Of a DNA stretch of 30,145 bases, positions 10,324 to 19,975 are shown one piece after another. The number at the start of each line of letters is the position of its first letter. Position 1 is the stretch's first letter. Origin of the DNA: SURF-13 sp041695325 (GTDB lineage Bacteria; Pseudomonadota; Gammaproteobacteria; SURF-13); contig JBGFRC010000037.1 of NCBI GenBank assembly GCA_041695325.1, positions 1-30,145 on the forward strand, in the 5' to 3' direction. A model generated the notes under the pieces. The model was not told where the DNA came from, searched no databases, and saw only the letters and a program-made list of their open reading frames with translations. A program made the translations under genes and the position numbers.

Positions 10324-12684
10324 TCAGGCGATCTGGCGCATCAACTCCTGGGCTTCCTTCTTTTGCGCGGCGTTGCCTTCCTGCGTCACCTCGTCCAGAA
10401 TGCTGCGCGCGCCTTCAGCGTCGCCCATGTCAATATAGGCGCGCGCCAGATCAAGCTTGGTCGCAACCTCGTCCGTGGTGGTGACGTCGGTATCGAATTC
10501 GAGCGCAGTATCGGTTTCTGCGCTGGTATCCGGCCGCAACGCGTCGTCGGCGCCGCCGAGGTCAAAGTCCGGGCTGAGATCAGCGTTGTCGCGGGGAGGC
10601 TCAGCGCCGAGATCGAGCTTCGCAAGATCAATTTCCGTCTCGCCGGGCTGGTCCGGTTTGGCGTCTGCATCCAACTGCAGGTCGGCCAGGTTGTATTCCG
10701 CCACGCCTTGTGCATCCAGTGCATCCGCGGATTGAGTGCCGGTGTCAAAGTCCAAGGTGAAATCCAGCGTGTTGTCGGCGCGTGCTTCTGCCTGCTCAGC
10801 CGGGGTGATCTCCAGGGTGGCGGTTTCCGGCGCCGCGGGCAGGGTGACGTCAATCTCCGGCGCGGAAACGCTTTCCGTGCCGAAGGCTTCCCCTCCGCCA
10901 AACAGCGGGTCGCCGGGGGCAAGTTCCTTGCCCATCGTCGCTACTTTATCCCAGATATCCGCGCCCGTGCCGCCCAGCGCCGTATAAAGCTCTTCGGCCT
11001 GAGTCAGGAAGGCGCTGCTGTTGTGCGTGAGATGGTAAAGCTCCAGCAGCTTGAGCTTGAGATCGTGGCGCTCCGGTTGGGCGGCGACGGCGCGCTTCAA
11101 AATATTTTCTGCTTGCGGATATTGTTCGTAAGCGATGTGCACGTCTGCTTCGGCGACGGGGTCGGGCGAAGCGGCGGCTTTCTCATCGGGCAAGGCCGTT
11201 TGCGCGGTTTCACGCGTTGCGCTTTCCGCCAGGGGTGCGGCGGCGGAATGGGTAAGCGTGCCGCTTCCGGCGGTGATGATGCTGTTGGCTTCGCGCCGCC
11301 GGATGACCTGAATGAGCGCCAGCGCCAGCAGCAATGCGCCTCCCGCCATGCCGAGCGTCTTCGGGTCGCGGGGCAGGCTGTCAATCAGGCCGCTGAGCGC
11401 CGGCGTCCGTGCAGCAGGCGCTCCGGCCGCGTCTTCCCCGGTTGCCCCGGATTCCGCGGGCGCTTGCTCCGGCGCGGATTCTTCAATAGCTTGCCCTTCG
11501 GCTCCGGTGGATTCCGCCGTAACAGGTTCCTCAGCGGCTGTTTGCGCGGCTGCTTGACCTGGAGTGGTTTCCTCCCCCTCGGGTGCAGCCGCCGCGCCGA
11601 GTTTGGACTGCAACGCAGCCAGGTTTTCATCCTTGAGCGTAATCATGCGCTGCATCGTCTCTACTTGCTGTTCCAGGTCTGCGATACGCGAACGCAGTTC
11701 CTCGTTTTCGAGCTTTGACGACTCCAGGGCCTCCGCGGTTACGGCCAGATCCTGCTTGAGATCAGCGCTTCCCGCTCCCGGCGCTCCGTCCGTGCGGGCG
11801 TCGCCCTGAGCCGCGCCGGCCGCTACGAGCTTCAAACGGTGATCGGCGCCCGTGGCGTCCGACGCCGCGGTTCCAGCCGCGTCGGCGCGCGCGGATTTGA
11901 TGTTATTCCAGCGCGCGTACTGCTGCTTGACTTCGCGCAGCGCATCGGTCTGGCTGAGCCCGGCGATCTCGTTCAAATCAGGGATGCGCAGCGTGTAGCC
12001 GGCCTTAAGGCCGTTGATGTTTTGGTGCAGAAAGGCTTCGGGGTTGGCCTCGAACAGCGCGAGCATCATTTGCTCGATGGTGACCGAATTATCCGGGCGC
12101 AGCCGGTTCGCCAACGTCGACAGGGTATCGGCGCGCTGCACCACATATTCCGCGCCGGCATCGGCGCCCGTGACGCCGGCCGTTTGCGGCGCGGGGCTTA
12201 TTTGCGTTTCAGCGGCGGGCGCCGTCTCCGGCGGCGTTCCGGCCGGAACAGGCCCGGCCGCCGGGGCCTTGATCGCGGGCGGTGCGGCGCGCACGAAGGT
12301 GGGCGGGTCGAGCAGCAGTGTGTACTGCTTGAGCAAACGGCCGTTGGGCCAGTTGACCTCGATCAGGTAATTGAGAAACGGCTCCTTGATCGGCTCCTGG
12401 CTGAATACCCGAATGTAGGGTTTGCCGTCGGGTTTTTGCAGCACCCGGAAATAAAGGCTGGTGAGCAGAAACGGCCGCTCCACACCCGCTTGCGCGAAGG
12501 CTTCAGTGGAGGCTAGCGAGACGCTGATGTTGTCCTGCTCTTCGGGACGCACGGCAATCAGCTCAATTTCCGCCTCCAACGGCTGATTGAGGCCGGAGCG
12601 TACGTGTATGTCCCCCAAGCCCAGCGCATAGGCGGCGGAGGACATCATGAGTGAAATCAAGCCGAGGGCTAATCTGTGCAGCAT
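10324..12684 (-). CDS. fimV: FimV-like polar hub protein with LysM domain
   Basis: FimV proteins are large inner-membrane proteins that bind peptidoglycan and organise the cell pole, type IV pili and cAMP signalling in Pseudomonas. In order (numbering from a GTG two codons upstream, at 12690) this 786-aa protein has a signal peptide (1-22, AYA-LG cleavage), the conserved FimV N-terminal domain (about 23-135), a Pro/Ala linker, a LysM domain (181-236), a coiled coil (about 311-366), an acidic low-complexity stretch, one membrane helix (about 446-464) and a long acidic cytoplasmic region. It ends in the conserved FimV C-terminal motif (about 740-788, LDLARAYIDMGD). I prefer the ATG at 12684, because AAAGGGG lies 5 nt upstream, over the GTG at 12690. 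Its position between asd and truA is typical. No pilus genes are in the window. Confidence 0.92.
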   Translation of the reverse strand: MLHRLALGLISLMMSSAAYALGLGDIHVRSGLNQPLEAEIELIAVRPEEQDNISVSLASTEAFAQAGVERPFLLTSLYFRVLQKPDGKPYIRVFSQEPIKEPFLNYLIEVNWPNGRLLKQYTLLLDPPTFVRAAPPAIKAPAAGPVPAGTPPETAPAAETQISPAPQTAGVTGADAGAEYVVQRADTLSTLANRLRPDNSVTIEQMMLALFEANPEAFLHQNINGLKAGYTLRIPDLNEIAGLSQTDALREVKQQYARWNNIKSARADAAGTAASDATGADHRLKLVAAGAAQGDARTDGAPGAGSADLKQDLAVTAEALESSKLENEELRSRIADLEQQVETMQRMITLKDENLAALQSKLGAAAAPEGEETTPGQAAAQTAAEEPVTAESTGAEGQAIEESAPEQAPAESGATGEDAAGAPAARTPALSGLIDSLPRDPKTLGMAGGALLLALALIQVIRRREANSIITAGSGTLTHSAAAPLAESATRETAQTALPDEKAAASPDPVAEADVHIAYEQYPQAENILKRAVAAQPERHDLKLKLLELYHLTHNSSAFLTQAEELYTALGGTGADIWDKVATMGKELAPGDPLFGGGEAFGTESVSAPEIDVTLPAAPETATLEITPAEQAEARADNTLDFTLDFDTGTQSADALDAQGVAEYNLADLQLDADAKPDQPGETEIDLAKLDLGAEPPRDNADLSPDFDLGGADDALRPDTSAETDTALEFDTDVTTTDEVATKLDLARAYIDMGDAEGARSILDEVTQEGNAAQKKEAQELMRQIA

Positions 12685-12720
12685 ATCCACCCCTTTCTGC
12701 TCGGCGGGCGCTCTACGGGA

Positions 12721-12749
12721 TTTATACCCCTTTCAGGACCGATAGTTAG
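12721..12749 (-). promoter_or_regulatory. Possible fimV promoter
   Basis: The minus strand has TATAAA (12726-12721) preceded after a 17-bp spacer by CTAACT (12749-12744), a weak -35. It sits in the 93-bp asd-fimV gap, the largest gap inside this part of the operon, so an internal promoter is reasonable. A strong ribosome-binding site, AAAGGGG (12696-12690), lies between it and the fimV ATG. Confidence 0.35.
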
Positions 12750-12777
12750 CCTGCTAAGCTCCGAACCATCTTTAAGG

Positions 12778-13806
<1,029 letters not shown>

Positions 13807-13832
13807 GTTCCGTTATCCTGAAAAAATAGAAT

Positions 13833-14909
13833 TCAATGCAATGCGGCGATCACCGCCTCGCCCATCTCCTTCGTACCCGCCTTGCGCGTGCCTTCAGTGT
13901 AAATGTCCGCTGTGCGATAGCCCTGATCCAGCACGCGGCTTACCGCCCGCTCCACGCGCGCCGCCAGTTCGTCCTCGTGCAAAGTGTAGCGCAACATCAT
14001 CGCCACCGACAGCAGCGTGGCGAGCGGATTGGCGATGTTCCTGCCCGCGATGTCCGGCGCCGAGCCGTGGATCGGCTCATACAGGCCCTTGCCGCCGGCG
14101 TCGAGCGAGGCCGAAGGCAGCATGCCGATGGAGCCGGTGAGCATGGAGGCCTCGTCGGAAAGAATGTCGCCGAACATGTTGCCGGTCACGATCACATCGA
14201 ATTGCTTGGGCGCGCGCACCAGTTGCATCGCGGCGTTGTCCACATACATGTGGCTGAGCGCGACCTCGGGATAATCTTTGGCGACGCGCGTCATCACCTC
14301 GCGCCACAGCTCGGTGCACTCCAGCACGTTGGCCTTGTCCACCGAGCAGAGCTTCTTGTTGCGTTTCTGCGCGATGTCAAACGCCACGCGTCCGATGCGC
14401 TCGATTTCGGTCTCGCTGTAGACCATGGTGTTGTAGCCTTCGCGTTGCCCGTCAGGCAGACTGCGCACGCCGCGCGGCTGGCCGAAGTAAATGTCGCCGG
14501 TCAGTTCGCGCACAATCATGATGTCGAGGCCGGCGACGGCTTCCGGTTTGAGCGTCGAGGCGGAGGCGAGCTGCGGGTAGAGCAGGGCCGGGCGCAGGTT
14601 GGCGAACAGATTCAACTCCTTGCGCAAACCGAGCAAACCCTTTTCAGGACGCACCGCAATGTCGAGCGCCTCCCACTTCGGTCCGCCCACCGCACCGAGC
14701 AACACCGCGTCGGCCTGTTTGGCCAGCGCCAGGGTTTTGTCCGGCAGCGGCTTGCCCGTTGCGTCTATCGCCGCCCCGCCTACCAGCGCCTGTTCCATCT
14801 CGATATTGAGGCCGAAGTCCCGGCTTAAGGCTTCCAAAAGCCTGACCGCCTCGGCGACGATTTCCACGCCGATGCCGTCGCCGGGCAGGACTGCGATTTT
14901 TTTTGTCAT
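13833..14909 (-). CDS. leuB: 3-isopropylmalate dehydrogenase LeuB
   Basis: LeuB oxidatively decarboxylates 3-isopropylmalate with NAD+ in leucine synthesis. The 358-aa protein shows LPGDGIGVEI at the N-terminus, VRELTGDIYFGQPRG with the IPMDH-specific loop, KANVLECTELWREV, and the metal-binding segment GNMFGDILSDEAS. The length is standard. It begins 3 bp after the leuD stop and ends 26 bp before asd, so leuC-leuD-leuB-asd reads as one unit. leuA is not in this window. Confidence 0.97.
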   Translation of the reverse strand: MTKKIAVLPGDGIGVEIVAEAVRLLEALSRDFGLNIEMEQALVGGAAIDATGKPLPDKTLALAKQADAVLLGAVGGPKWEALDIAVRPEKGLLGLRKELNLFANLRPALLYPQLASASTLKPEAVAGLDIMIVRELTGDIYFGQPRGVRSLPDGQREGYNTMVYSETEIERIGRVAFDIAQKRNKKLCSVDKANVLECTELWREVMTRVAKDYPEVALSHMYVDNAAMQLVRAPKQFDVIVTGNMFGDILSDEASMLTGSIGMLPSASLDAGGKGLYEPIHGSAPDIAGRNIANPLATLLSVAMMLRYTLHEDELAARVERAVSRVLDQGYRTADIYTEGTRKAGTKEMGEAVIAALH

Positions 14910-14912
14910 GGT

Positions 14913-15551
14913 TCAGGTAAACAGCCAGGGAGTTTCCGTGCGTCGGCGTTGTTCGTAAGCCTTGATGTCGTCCCTGTGTTGCAAGGTCAGGCCGATATCG
15001 TCCAGGCCGTTTAACAAGCGGTGTTTGCGAAAGGCGTCCACCTCGAAGGAGAAACTCTCGCCTTTAGGCGTGGTCACGGTTTGCGCGGCCAAGTCTATAG
15101 TGAGCGCATAGCCCGGCGCGGCCTCGGTCTCCTTGAATAAGCGATCCACGATCTCGCCGTCGAGCACGACGGGCAGCAAGCCGTTCTTGAAACAGTTGTT
15201 GTAAAAGATGTCGGCATAGCTCGGTGCAATCAGCGCGCGGAAGCCATAGTCCTGCAGCGCCCACGGCGCATGCTCGCGCGACGAGCCGCAGCCGAAGTTG
15301 TCGCGCGCAAGCAAAATGCTCGCGCCCCGATAGCGCGGCCGGTTGAGCACGAAATCGGGATTAAGCGGACGTTTACTGTTGTCCATGCCCGGCTCACCGT
15401 GATCGAGATAACGCCATTCGTCAAACAGGTTCGGCCCGAAGCCCGTGCGCTTGATGGACTTCAGGAACTGTTTGGGAATAATCGCGTCGGTGTCCACATT
15501 GGCCCGATCCAGAGGCGCCACGATGCCCATTAGTGTTGTTGAATTTTCCAC
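14913..15551 (-). CDS. leuD: 3-isopropylmalate dehydratase small subunit LeuD
   Basis: LeuD pairs with LeuC to isomerise 2- to 3-isopropylmalate. The protein has the swivel-domain sequence GIVAPLDRANVDTDAIIPKQ and the active-site-region motif NFGCGSSREHAPWAL; it strongly resembles pseudomonad LeuD. Two starts are possible. The GTG at 15551 gives 212 aa and an N-terminus of the same length as the pseudomonad protein. The ATG at 15530 gives 205 aa and forms a TAATG junction with the leuC stop. I list the longer form on length; neither has a well-spaced Shine-Dalgarno, which suggests coupling to leuC translation. Confidence 0.95.
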   Translation of the reverse strand: MENSTTLMGIVAPLDRANVDTDAIIPKQFLKSIKRTGFGPNLFDEWRYLDHGEPGMDNSKRPLNPDFVLNRPRYRGASILLARDNFGCGSSREHAPWALQDYGFRALIAPSYADIFYNNCFKNGLLPVVLDGEIVDRLFKETEAAPGYALTIDLAAQTVTTPKGESFSFEVDAFRKHRLLNGLDDIGLTLQHRDDIKAYEQRRRTETPWLFT

Positions 15552-16960
15552 GACCCTTGCTGCTTCGTCACATCCACAAAATGTCCGGCAATCGCCGCCG
15601 CCGCGGCCATGGCGGGACTCACCAGGTGCGTGCGCCCGCCCTGACCCTGGCGGCCTTCAAAGTTGCGGTTGGAGGTGGAGGCGCAGCGCTCGCCCGGCTC
15701 CAAACGGTCGGCGTTCATGGCCAGGCACATGGAGCAGCCCGGCGAGCGCCATTCAAAACCGGCGGCAAGAAAAATTTTGTCCAGACCCTCTTTTTCCGCC
15801 TGCTGTTTCACCAGGCCGGAACCCGGCACCACCATGGCGAGCTTGATGTTCCGCGCCACTTTTTTACCGCGCACCACCCGGGCCGCTGCGCGCAAATCCT
15901 CGATGCGCGCGTTGGTGCAGGAGCCGATGAAGATTTTATCGAGCGCGATGTCGGTGATCGCGGTGCCGGGCTTCAAGCCCATGTACGTCAGCGCGCGCTC
16001 CATGCCAGCGCGCTTCACCGCGTCGCTTTCCTGCATGGGGTCGGGTACACGGCCTTCTATGGTGGTGACCATCTCCGGCGACGTGCCCCAGGTGACGTGC
16101 GGCTTGATCCCGGCGGCGTTGAGCCGCACTTCCTTGTCGAACACCGCGTCGTCATCGCTCTTTAATTCGCGCCACGCGGCAACTGCCTGTTCCCACAGTT
16201 TGCCTTTCGGCGCGTAGGGGCGGTCTTTCAGATACGCGAGGGTGACGTCGTCCACCGCCACCATGCCGCAGCGCGCGCCGGCCTCGATGCTCATGTTGCA
16301 CACCGTCATGCGGCCTTCCATCGAAAGCGCGCGGATCGCGGAGCCCGCGTATTCGATGGCGTAGCCGGTGGCGCCAGCGGTGCCGATCTCGCCGATGATG
16401 GCGAGCACGATGTCCTTGGCGGTAACGCCTGGCGCGAGCGCGCCGTCTACGCGGATGCGCATATTCTTGGCCTTTTTCTGCCACAGGCACTGCGTGGCGA
16501 GCACGTGCTCCACCTCGGAGGTGCCGATGCCCTGCGCCAGTGCGGCGAATGCGCCGTGGGTGGAGGTGTGCGAGTCGCCGCACACCACCGTCATGCCGGG
16601 CAGCGTAGCGCCTTGCTCCGGGCCGATCACGTGCACGATGCCCTGGCGCACGTCGCTTATCTTGAATTCGGTGATGCCGTAGTTCGCGCAGTTTTGATCC
16701 AATGTTTCAATCTGGATGCGCGAGACCGGATCGGTGACGCCGCGCTCCAAACCCGTAGTCGGCACGTTGTGATCGGGCACGGCGAGGATAGATGACGCGC
16801 GCCACGGCTTGCGCCCGGCGAGGCGCAGGCCCTCAAACGCTTGCGGCGAGGTGACTTCGTGCACCAGGTGGCGGTCAATATAGAGCAGCGTCATGCCGGC
16901 GGGCTCCACGCTTACCACGTGCGCGTCCCAGAGCTTGTCGTAGAGGGTCTTGCCGGTCAT
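15530..16960 (-). CDS. leuC: 3-isopropylmalate dehydratase large subunit LeuC
   Basis: LeuC carries the [4Fe-4S] cluster of isopropylmalate isomerase in leucine synthesis. The 476-aa aconitase-fold protein has cluster ligands C348 (FIGSCTNARIEDLRAA) and C409 and C412 (SPGCSMCLAMN), matching C347, C407 and C410 of E. coli. The start MTGKTLYDKLWDAHVV at 16960 fits the family; an upstream open stretch to 17041 covers the promoter region and has no similarity. It ends in a TAATG junction or 22-bp overlap with leuD, depending on the leuD start. Confidence 0.97.
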   Translation of the reverse strand: MTGKTLYDKLWDAHVVSVEPAGMTLLYIDRHLVHEVTSPQAFEGLRLAGRKPWRASSILAVPDHNVPTTGLERGVTDPVSRIQIETLDQNCANYGITEFKISDVRQGIVHVIGPEQGATLPGMTVVCGDSHTSTHGAFAALAQGIGTSEVEHVLATQCLWQKKAKNMRIRVDGALAPGVTAKDIVLAIIGEIGTAGATGYAIEYAGSAIRALSMEGRMTVCNMSIEAGARCGMVAVDDVTLAYLKDRPYAPKGKLWEQAVAAWRELKSDDDAVFDKEVRLNAAGIKPHVTWGTSPEMVTTIEGRVPDPMQESDAVKRAGMERALTYMGLKPGTAITDIALDKIFIGSCTNARIEDLRAAARVVRGKKVARNIKLAMVVPGSGLVKQQAEKEGLDKIFLAAGFEWRSPGCSMCLAMNADRLEPGERCASTSNRNFEGRQGQGGRTHLVSPAMAAAAAIAGHFVDVTKQQGSWKIQQH

Positions 16961-16995
16961 AACGGGGGGCGCATGAATGCAGCGGAAAACCCTGT

Positions 16996-17023
16996 ATTTT
17001 ACGCCGATTGCGCCCGGTGTGAA
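16996..17023 (-). promoter_or_regulatory. Possible leuC promoter
   Basis: In the 73-bp gap between the transporter stop and leuC, the minus strand has TTCACA (17023-17018), a 16-bp spacer and TAAAAT (17001-16996). It would give a leader of about 30 nt, too short for a leucine leader-peptide attenuator, and I find no Leu-rich leader peptide. Confidence 0.38.
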
Positions 17024-17033
17024 ACAGCAACTC

Positions 17034-18167
17034 TCAAACATGCTCGCGCAGCAAGCGCCAGGCGATCAGAAACGATCCCAGGCTGAGCAGGGCGGCGATG
17101 GAAAAGGTGAGCGTGGGCCCGGCGGACTCCCACAGATAACCGCTGTACAAGCTGCCCGCAGCGCCGCCGCCGCCGAAGCTCAGGCTGCTGTAAATGGCCT
17201 GTCCGCGATGCTGCTGACGCCCGGTGAAGAAGCGGTACACCACCTGCATGCCGGCGGCGTGGAAGGTGCCGAAGGTCGCGGCGTGCAGCGTTTGTGCCAG
17301 CACCAGCAGGGTCAGGCTATCGGGAAACTGGCCGATCAACACCCAGCGTACCGCGGCAAGCGCGAAGCTGGCCATCAGTATCCGGCGCAATGGTGCATGT
17401 TTCATGAGCTTCTGCATCAGCAGGAAGATTCCGATCTCGCACAGCACGGCGAAGGCCCACAGCAGGCCGATCACCGTTTTGCTGTAGCCATGATCCACCA
17501 GGTAAATCGAATAAAAGGTGTAATAGGGGCCGTGGCTGGCCTGCATCAGAAAGCAAGCGAGCAAGAACAGTGCGATCTCCGGTTTCATGATTGTTTTCAG
17601 AAACGGAGAGGGGTGTTCCGCCGCGCCGCGCACCTCCGATTCCGGCAATACCAGGCTGAATGCCCAGATACCGCCCATGAAGGCAAGCAGGCTGGGCAGT
17701 ACCCACCACGGCCCGTAGCCGTCTATCACCGGCCCCAGCGCGGTGACGCTCACGATAAAACCGATGGACCCCCACAAGCGCACGCGACCGTAAGCGCCGG
17801 CGCGCTCGCCCAGATGGCGCATGGTGGTGACTTCCAGCAGCGGCAAGGAGGCGTTCCAGAAAAAACTGAATGTCAGCATGACGAGACCCAGCCACCAGAA
17901 GCTGGTGCCGAAAAATACGCCGATGAAGGTGGCGATGGTGAGAAAGGTGGTGAGCCGCACCATGCGCATGCGGCTCTCGCGGTGATCGGCGATCCAGGCC
18001 CAGATGTTGGGCGCAAGGATGCGCGAGATCATGAGCAGCGACATCAAGTGCCCGATGTCCACCGCGCTGTAGCCGATGGACTTGAGATACAGTCCCCAGT
18101 ACGGCACCAGCGCGCCCAGTACGGCGAAGTAAAACAGATAAAAGCCGGACAGGCGCCAGTAAGGCAT
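17034..18167 (-). CDS. Major facilitator superfamily transporter, HcaT/MFS_1-like
   Basis: This 377-aa integral membrane protein has about twelve hydrophobic helices and the N-terminus MPYWRLSGFYLFYFAVLGALV, with LYLKSIGYSAVDIGHLMSLL following, as in the MFS_1-like/HcaT branch (E. coli HcaT is a predicted phenylpropionate carrier). The loop after helix 2 (WIADHRESRMRM) is the basic MFS motif, and SFFWNASLPLLEVTTMRHLG precedes helix 5. The substrate cannot be read from sequence. The ATG at 18167 is preferred to a TTG at 18188 because it puts the first helix at the terminus as in the family. It is the first gene before leuC, 73 bp away on the same strand, and could export or import a metabolite. 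Confidence 0.82.
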   Translation of the reverse strand: MPYWRLSGFYLFYFAVLGALVPYWGLYLKSIGYSAVDIGHLMSLLMISRILAPNIWAWIADHRESRMRMVRLTTFLTIATFIGVFFGTSFWWLGLVMLTFSFFWNASLPLLEVTTMRHLGERAGAYGRVRLWGSIGFIVSVTALGPVIDGYGPWWVLPSLLAFMGGIWAFSLVLPESEVRGAAEHPSPFLKTIMKPEIALFLLACFLMQASHGPYYTFYSIYLVDHGYSKTVIGLLWAFAVLCEIGIFLLMQKLMKHAPLRRILMASFALAAVRWVLIGQFPDSLTLLVLAQTLHAATFGTFHAAGMQVVYRFFTGRQQHRGQAIYSSLSFGGGGAAGSLYSGYLWESAGPTLTFSIAALLSLGSFLIAWRLLREHV

Positions 18168-18222
18168 GAAGACAGTTATAAGTGACAAGTTGCAGGTAGC
18201 AGGAATGGACGTCGCACGTTGT

Positions 18223-18519
18223 TTATCTACGCTGTTCTTTTCGTATCAGTTTGAAGGTTTCTTCATAAATACGCTCGCGCGGACCGATGGCGACGATTTC
18301 AATCCGCCGCGCGCCGCGTATCCGGTAAATAATCCGGAAGCGGCTCACCCTGAAACTCCACAATCCGGCCAGTTCTTCCTTTAACGCCTTGCCGGAGTGA
18401 GGCTCGGACAGTATGGTCTGTAATGAAGCTCTGAGTTTTTTCTTTAAATGCGGGTGCAAGCCACGGATCAGCCCCGCCACCTCATCGGAAACCTTAAGGC
18501 GGTAAGAAGGCCGATTCAT
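18223..18519 (-). CDS. RelE/ParE-type toxin
   Basis: This 98-aa basic protein has the RelE/ParE fold pattern: an N-terminal strand (YRLKVSDEVA), two helices (about 12-36), then strands in GLWSFRVSRFRIIYRIRG (52-69) and IEIVAIGPRERIYEE. The arginine-rich hairpin RVSRFRIIYRI is the hallmark of toxins that cleave mRNA at the ribosome (RelE) or poison gyrase (ParE); sequence alone does not decide which. It lies 34 bp downstream of a Phd/YefM-type antitoxin gene, the normal antitoxin-first order. Only a weak ribosome-binding site precedes the ATG, which would keep toxin output below that of the antitoxin. Confidence 0.85.
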   Translation of the reverse strand: MNRPSYRLKVSDEVAGLIRGLHPHLKKKLRASLQTILSEPHSGKALKEELAGLWSFRVSRFRIIYRIRGARRIEIVAIGPRERIYEETFKLIRKEQRR

Positions 18520-18553
18520 CCGTGATTCAGCGGGAAGGCAAACGGCCGGACGG

Positions 18554-18814
18554 TTACTTGAACAACTGCTCCAGGGTATAAAGTTTCGCTTTTTTCCTTT
18601 TCAGCGCGACCTGCCCGGCCTTGATTTCTCGCCGCAGGGATTCATCGCCGCGTACGGCGACCGTTTCCTTCCAGCTGTCAAATTCCTCCGGACTCACCAG
18701 CACCGCTGCGGGCCGGCCGTTCTTGGTGATGACCACCTCTTCGTCGCTGGCCTCTATTTTTTCCACCAGACCGCTTAACTTCATCTTGACCTCGGACAGC
18801 GGCAGAGTAATCAT
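18554..18814 (-). CDS. Phd/YefM-family antitoxin
   Basis: The 86-aa product has the Phd/YefM N-terminal DNA-binding and dimerisation domain (about 1-50: LPLSEVKMKLSGLVEKIEAS, EEVVITKNGRPAAVLVSPEEF) and a charged C-terminal tail (51-86) of the kind that wraps and neutralises the toxin. It has a strong ribosome-binding site (AAAGGAG before the ATG at 18814) and a good promoter, in contrast to the toxin gene. The family represses its own operon, and an inverted repeat flanks the promoter. The pair sits between aroC and the leu operon, probably as an acquired module. Confidence 0.88.
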   Translation of the reverse strand: MITLPLSEVKMKLSGLVEKIEASDEEVVITKNGRPAAVLVSPEEFDSWKETVAVRGDESLRREIKAGQVALKRKKAKLYTLEQLFK

Positions 18815-18830
18815 GATTGGACTCCTTTCA

Positions 18831-18881
18831 GGTTGACTAGAATTCAGCCTATATTAGCGCAATCCGGCATGATGGTCAACC
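18831..18881 (-). promoter_or_regulatory. Toxin-antitoxin promoter with flanking inverted repeat
   Basis: The minus strand has TTGACC (18879-18874), a 17-bp spacer and TAATAT (18856-18851), a good sigma-70 promoter whose -35 overlaps the aroC stop codon. A 7-bp inverted repeat brackets it: plus-strand GGTTGAC at 18831-18837 and GTCAACC at 18875-18881, 44 bp apart centre to centre. This is a candidate operator pair for the antitoxin. Confidence 0.6.
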
Positions 18882-19973
18882 CGATCCTGGTATTACCGGC
18901 GTGGTATGTACCACGTCCATGTTCTGCGCGCGATGGCGCAAGGCGTGGTCCATCAGCACCAGCGCCAGCATCGCCTCGGCGATGGGCGTGGCGCGAATGC
19001 CGACACAGGGGTCGTGGCGCCCGTGAGTGATCATCTCCATCGCCTCGCCTTTTAAATTGATGCTCCGCGCGGGCAGGCGCAGGCTGGAGGTGGGTTTGAG
19101 CGCGATGCTGGCCAGAATATCCTGGCCTGATGAAATGCCGCCCAGCACGCCGCCCGCGTTGTTGCTGAGGAATCCTTCAGGCGTGATTTCGTCGCGGTGC
19201 TCGGTGCCTTTCTGCTCGATGGACTTGAAGCCCGCGCCGATCTCGACGCCTTTGACCGCGTTGATGCCCATCATGGCGTGCGCGATGTCGGCGTCCAGGC
19301 GATCAAACACCGGTTCGCCCCAGCCCACCGGCACGTTGCTGGCGACGATATTGATGCGCGCGCCGATGGAGTCGCCCTCCTTGCGCAGGCGATCCATGAA
19401 TTCCTCCATCGCGGCGACCTTGCTTCTGTCGGGGCAGAAAAAGGGGTTGTTCCCGACCTCATCCCAGTCGAAGCGTTCGATCTTGATCGGTCCCAGTTGC
19501 GCGAGGTAGCCGCGTATCATCACGCCGTAGCGCTCGCGCAGGTATTTTTTGGCGATGGCCCCGGCGGCCACGCGCATCGCGGTCTCGCGCGCGGAAGAGC
19601 GCCCGCCGCCGCGGTAATCGCGGAAGCCGTACTTTTGCGTGTAGGTGTAATCGGCGTGGCCGGGGCGGAAGGTCTGACCGATGGCGGAGTAGTCCTTGGG
19701 GCGCTGATCGGTGTTATGGATGAGCAGGCCGATGGGCGCGCCGGTGGTTTTGCCTTCGAACACGCCGGACAGGATTTGCACCTGATCTTCTTCGCGCCGT
19801 TGGCTCACGTGGCGCGACCGCCCTGGCTTGCGCCGGTCCAGGTCGGGCTGGATGTCGGCCTCGGACAACTCCATGCCGGGCGGGCAGCCGTCCACGATGC
19901 AGCCCAGCGCCGGGCCGTGGCTCTCGCCGCAGGTGGTGACCACGAATAATTTGCCGAAACTGTTACCGGACAT
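18876..19973 (-). CDS. aroC: Chorismate synthase AroC
   Basis: AroC converts EPSP to chorismate with reduced FMN as cofactor, the last shikimate step; chorismate feeds the tryptophan branch encoded at trpF-trpB-trpA. The 365-aa protein has the three family signatures: GESHG at 16-20, YRGGGRSSARETAMRVAAGAIA at about 120-141, and the C-terminal GIRATPIAEAMLALVLMDH. The length is normal (E. coli 361). Its ATG lies 2 nt after the stop of the small upstream gene (TAACCATG), so the two are probably coupled. Its 3' end carries the -35 of the toxin-antitoxin promoter. Confidence 0.98.
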   Translation of the reverse strand: MSGNSFGKLFVVTTCGESHGPALGCIVDGCPPGMELSEADIQPDLDRRKPGRSRHVSQRREEDQVQILSGVFEGKTTGAPIGLLIHNTDQRPKDYSAIGQTFRPGHADYTYTQKYGFRDYRGGGRSSARETAMRVAAGAIAKKYLRERYGVMIRGYLAQLGPIKIERFDWDEVGNNPFFCPDRSKVAAMEEFMDRLRKEGDSIGARINIVASNVPVGWGEPVFDRLDADIAHAMMGINAVKGVEIGAGFKSIEQKGTEHRDEITPEGFLSNNAGGVLGGISSGQDILASIALKPTSSLRLPARSINLKGEAMEMITHGRHDPCVGIRATPIAEAMLALVLMDHALRHRAQNMDVVHTTPVIPGSG

Positions 19974-19975
19974 GG

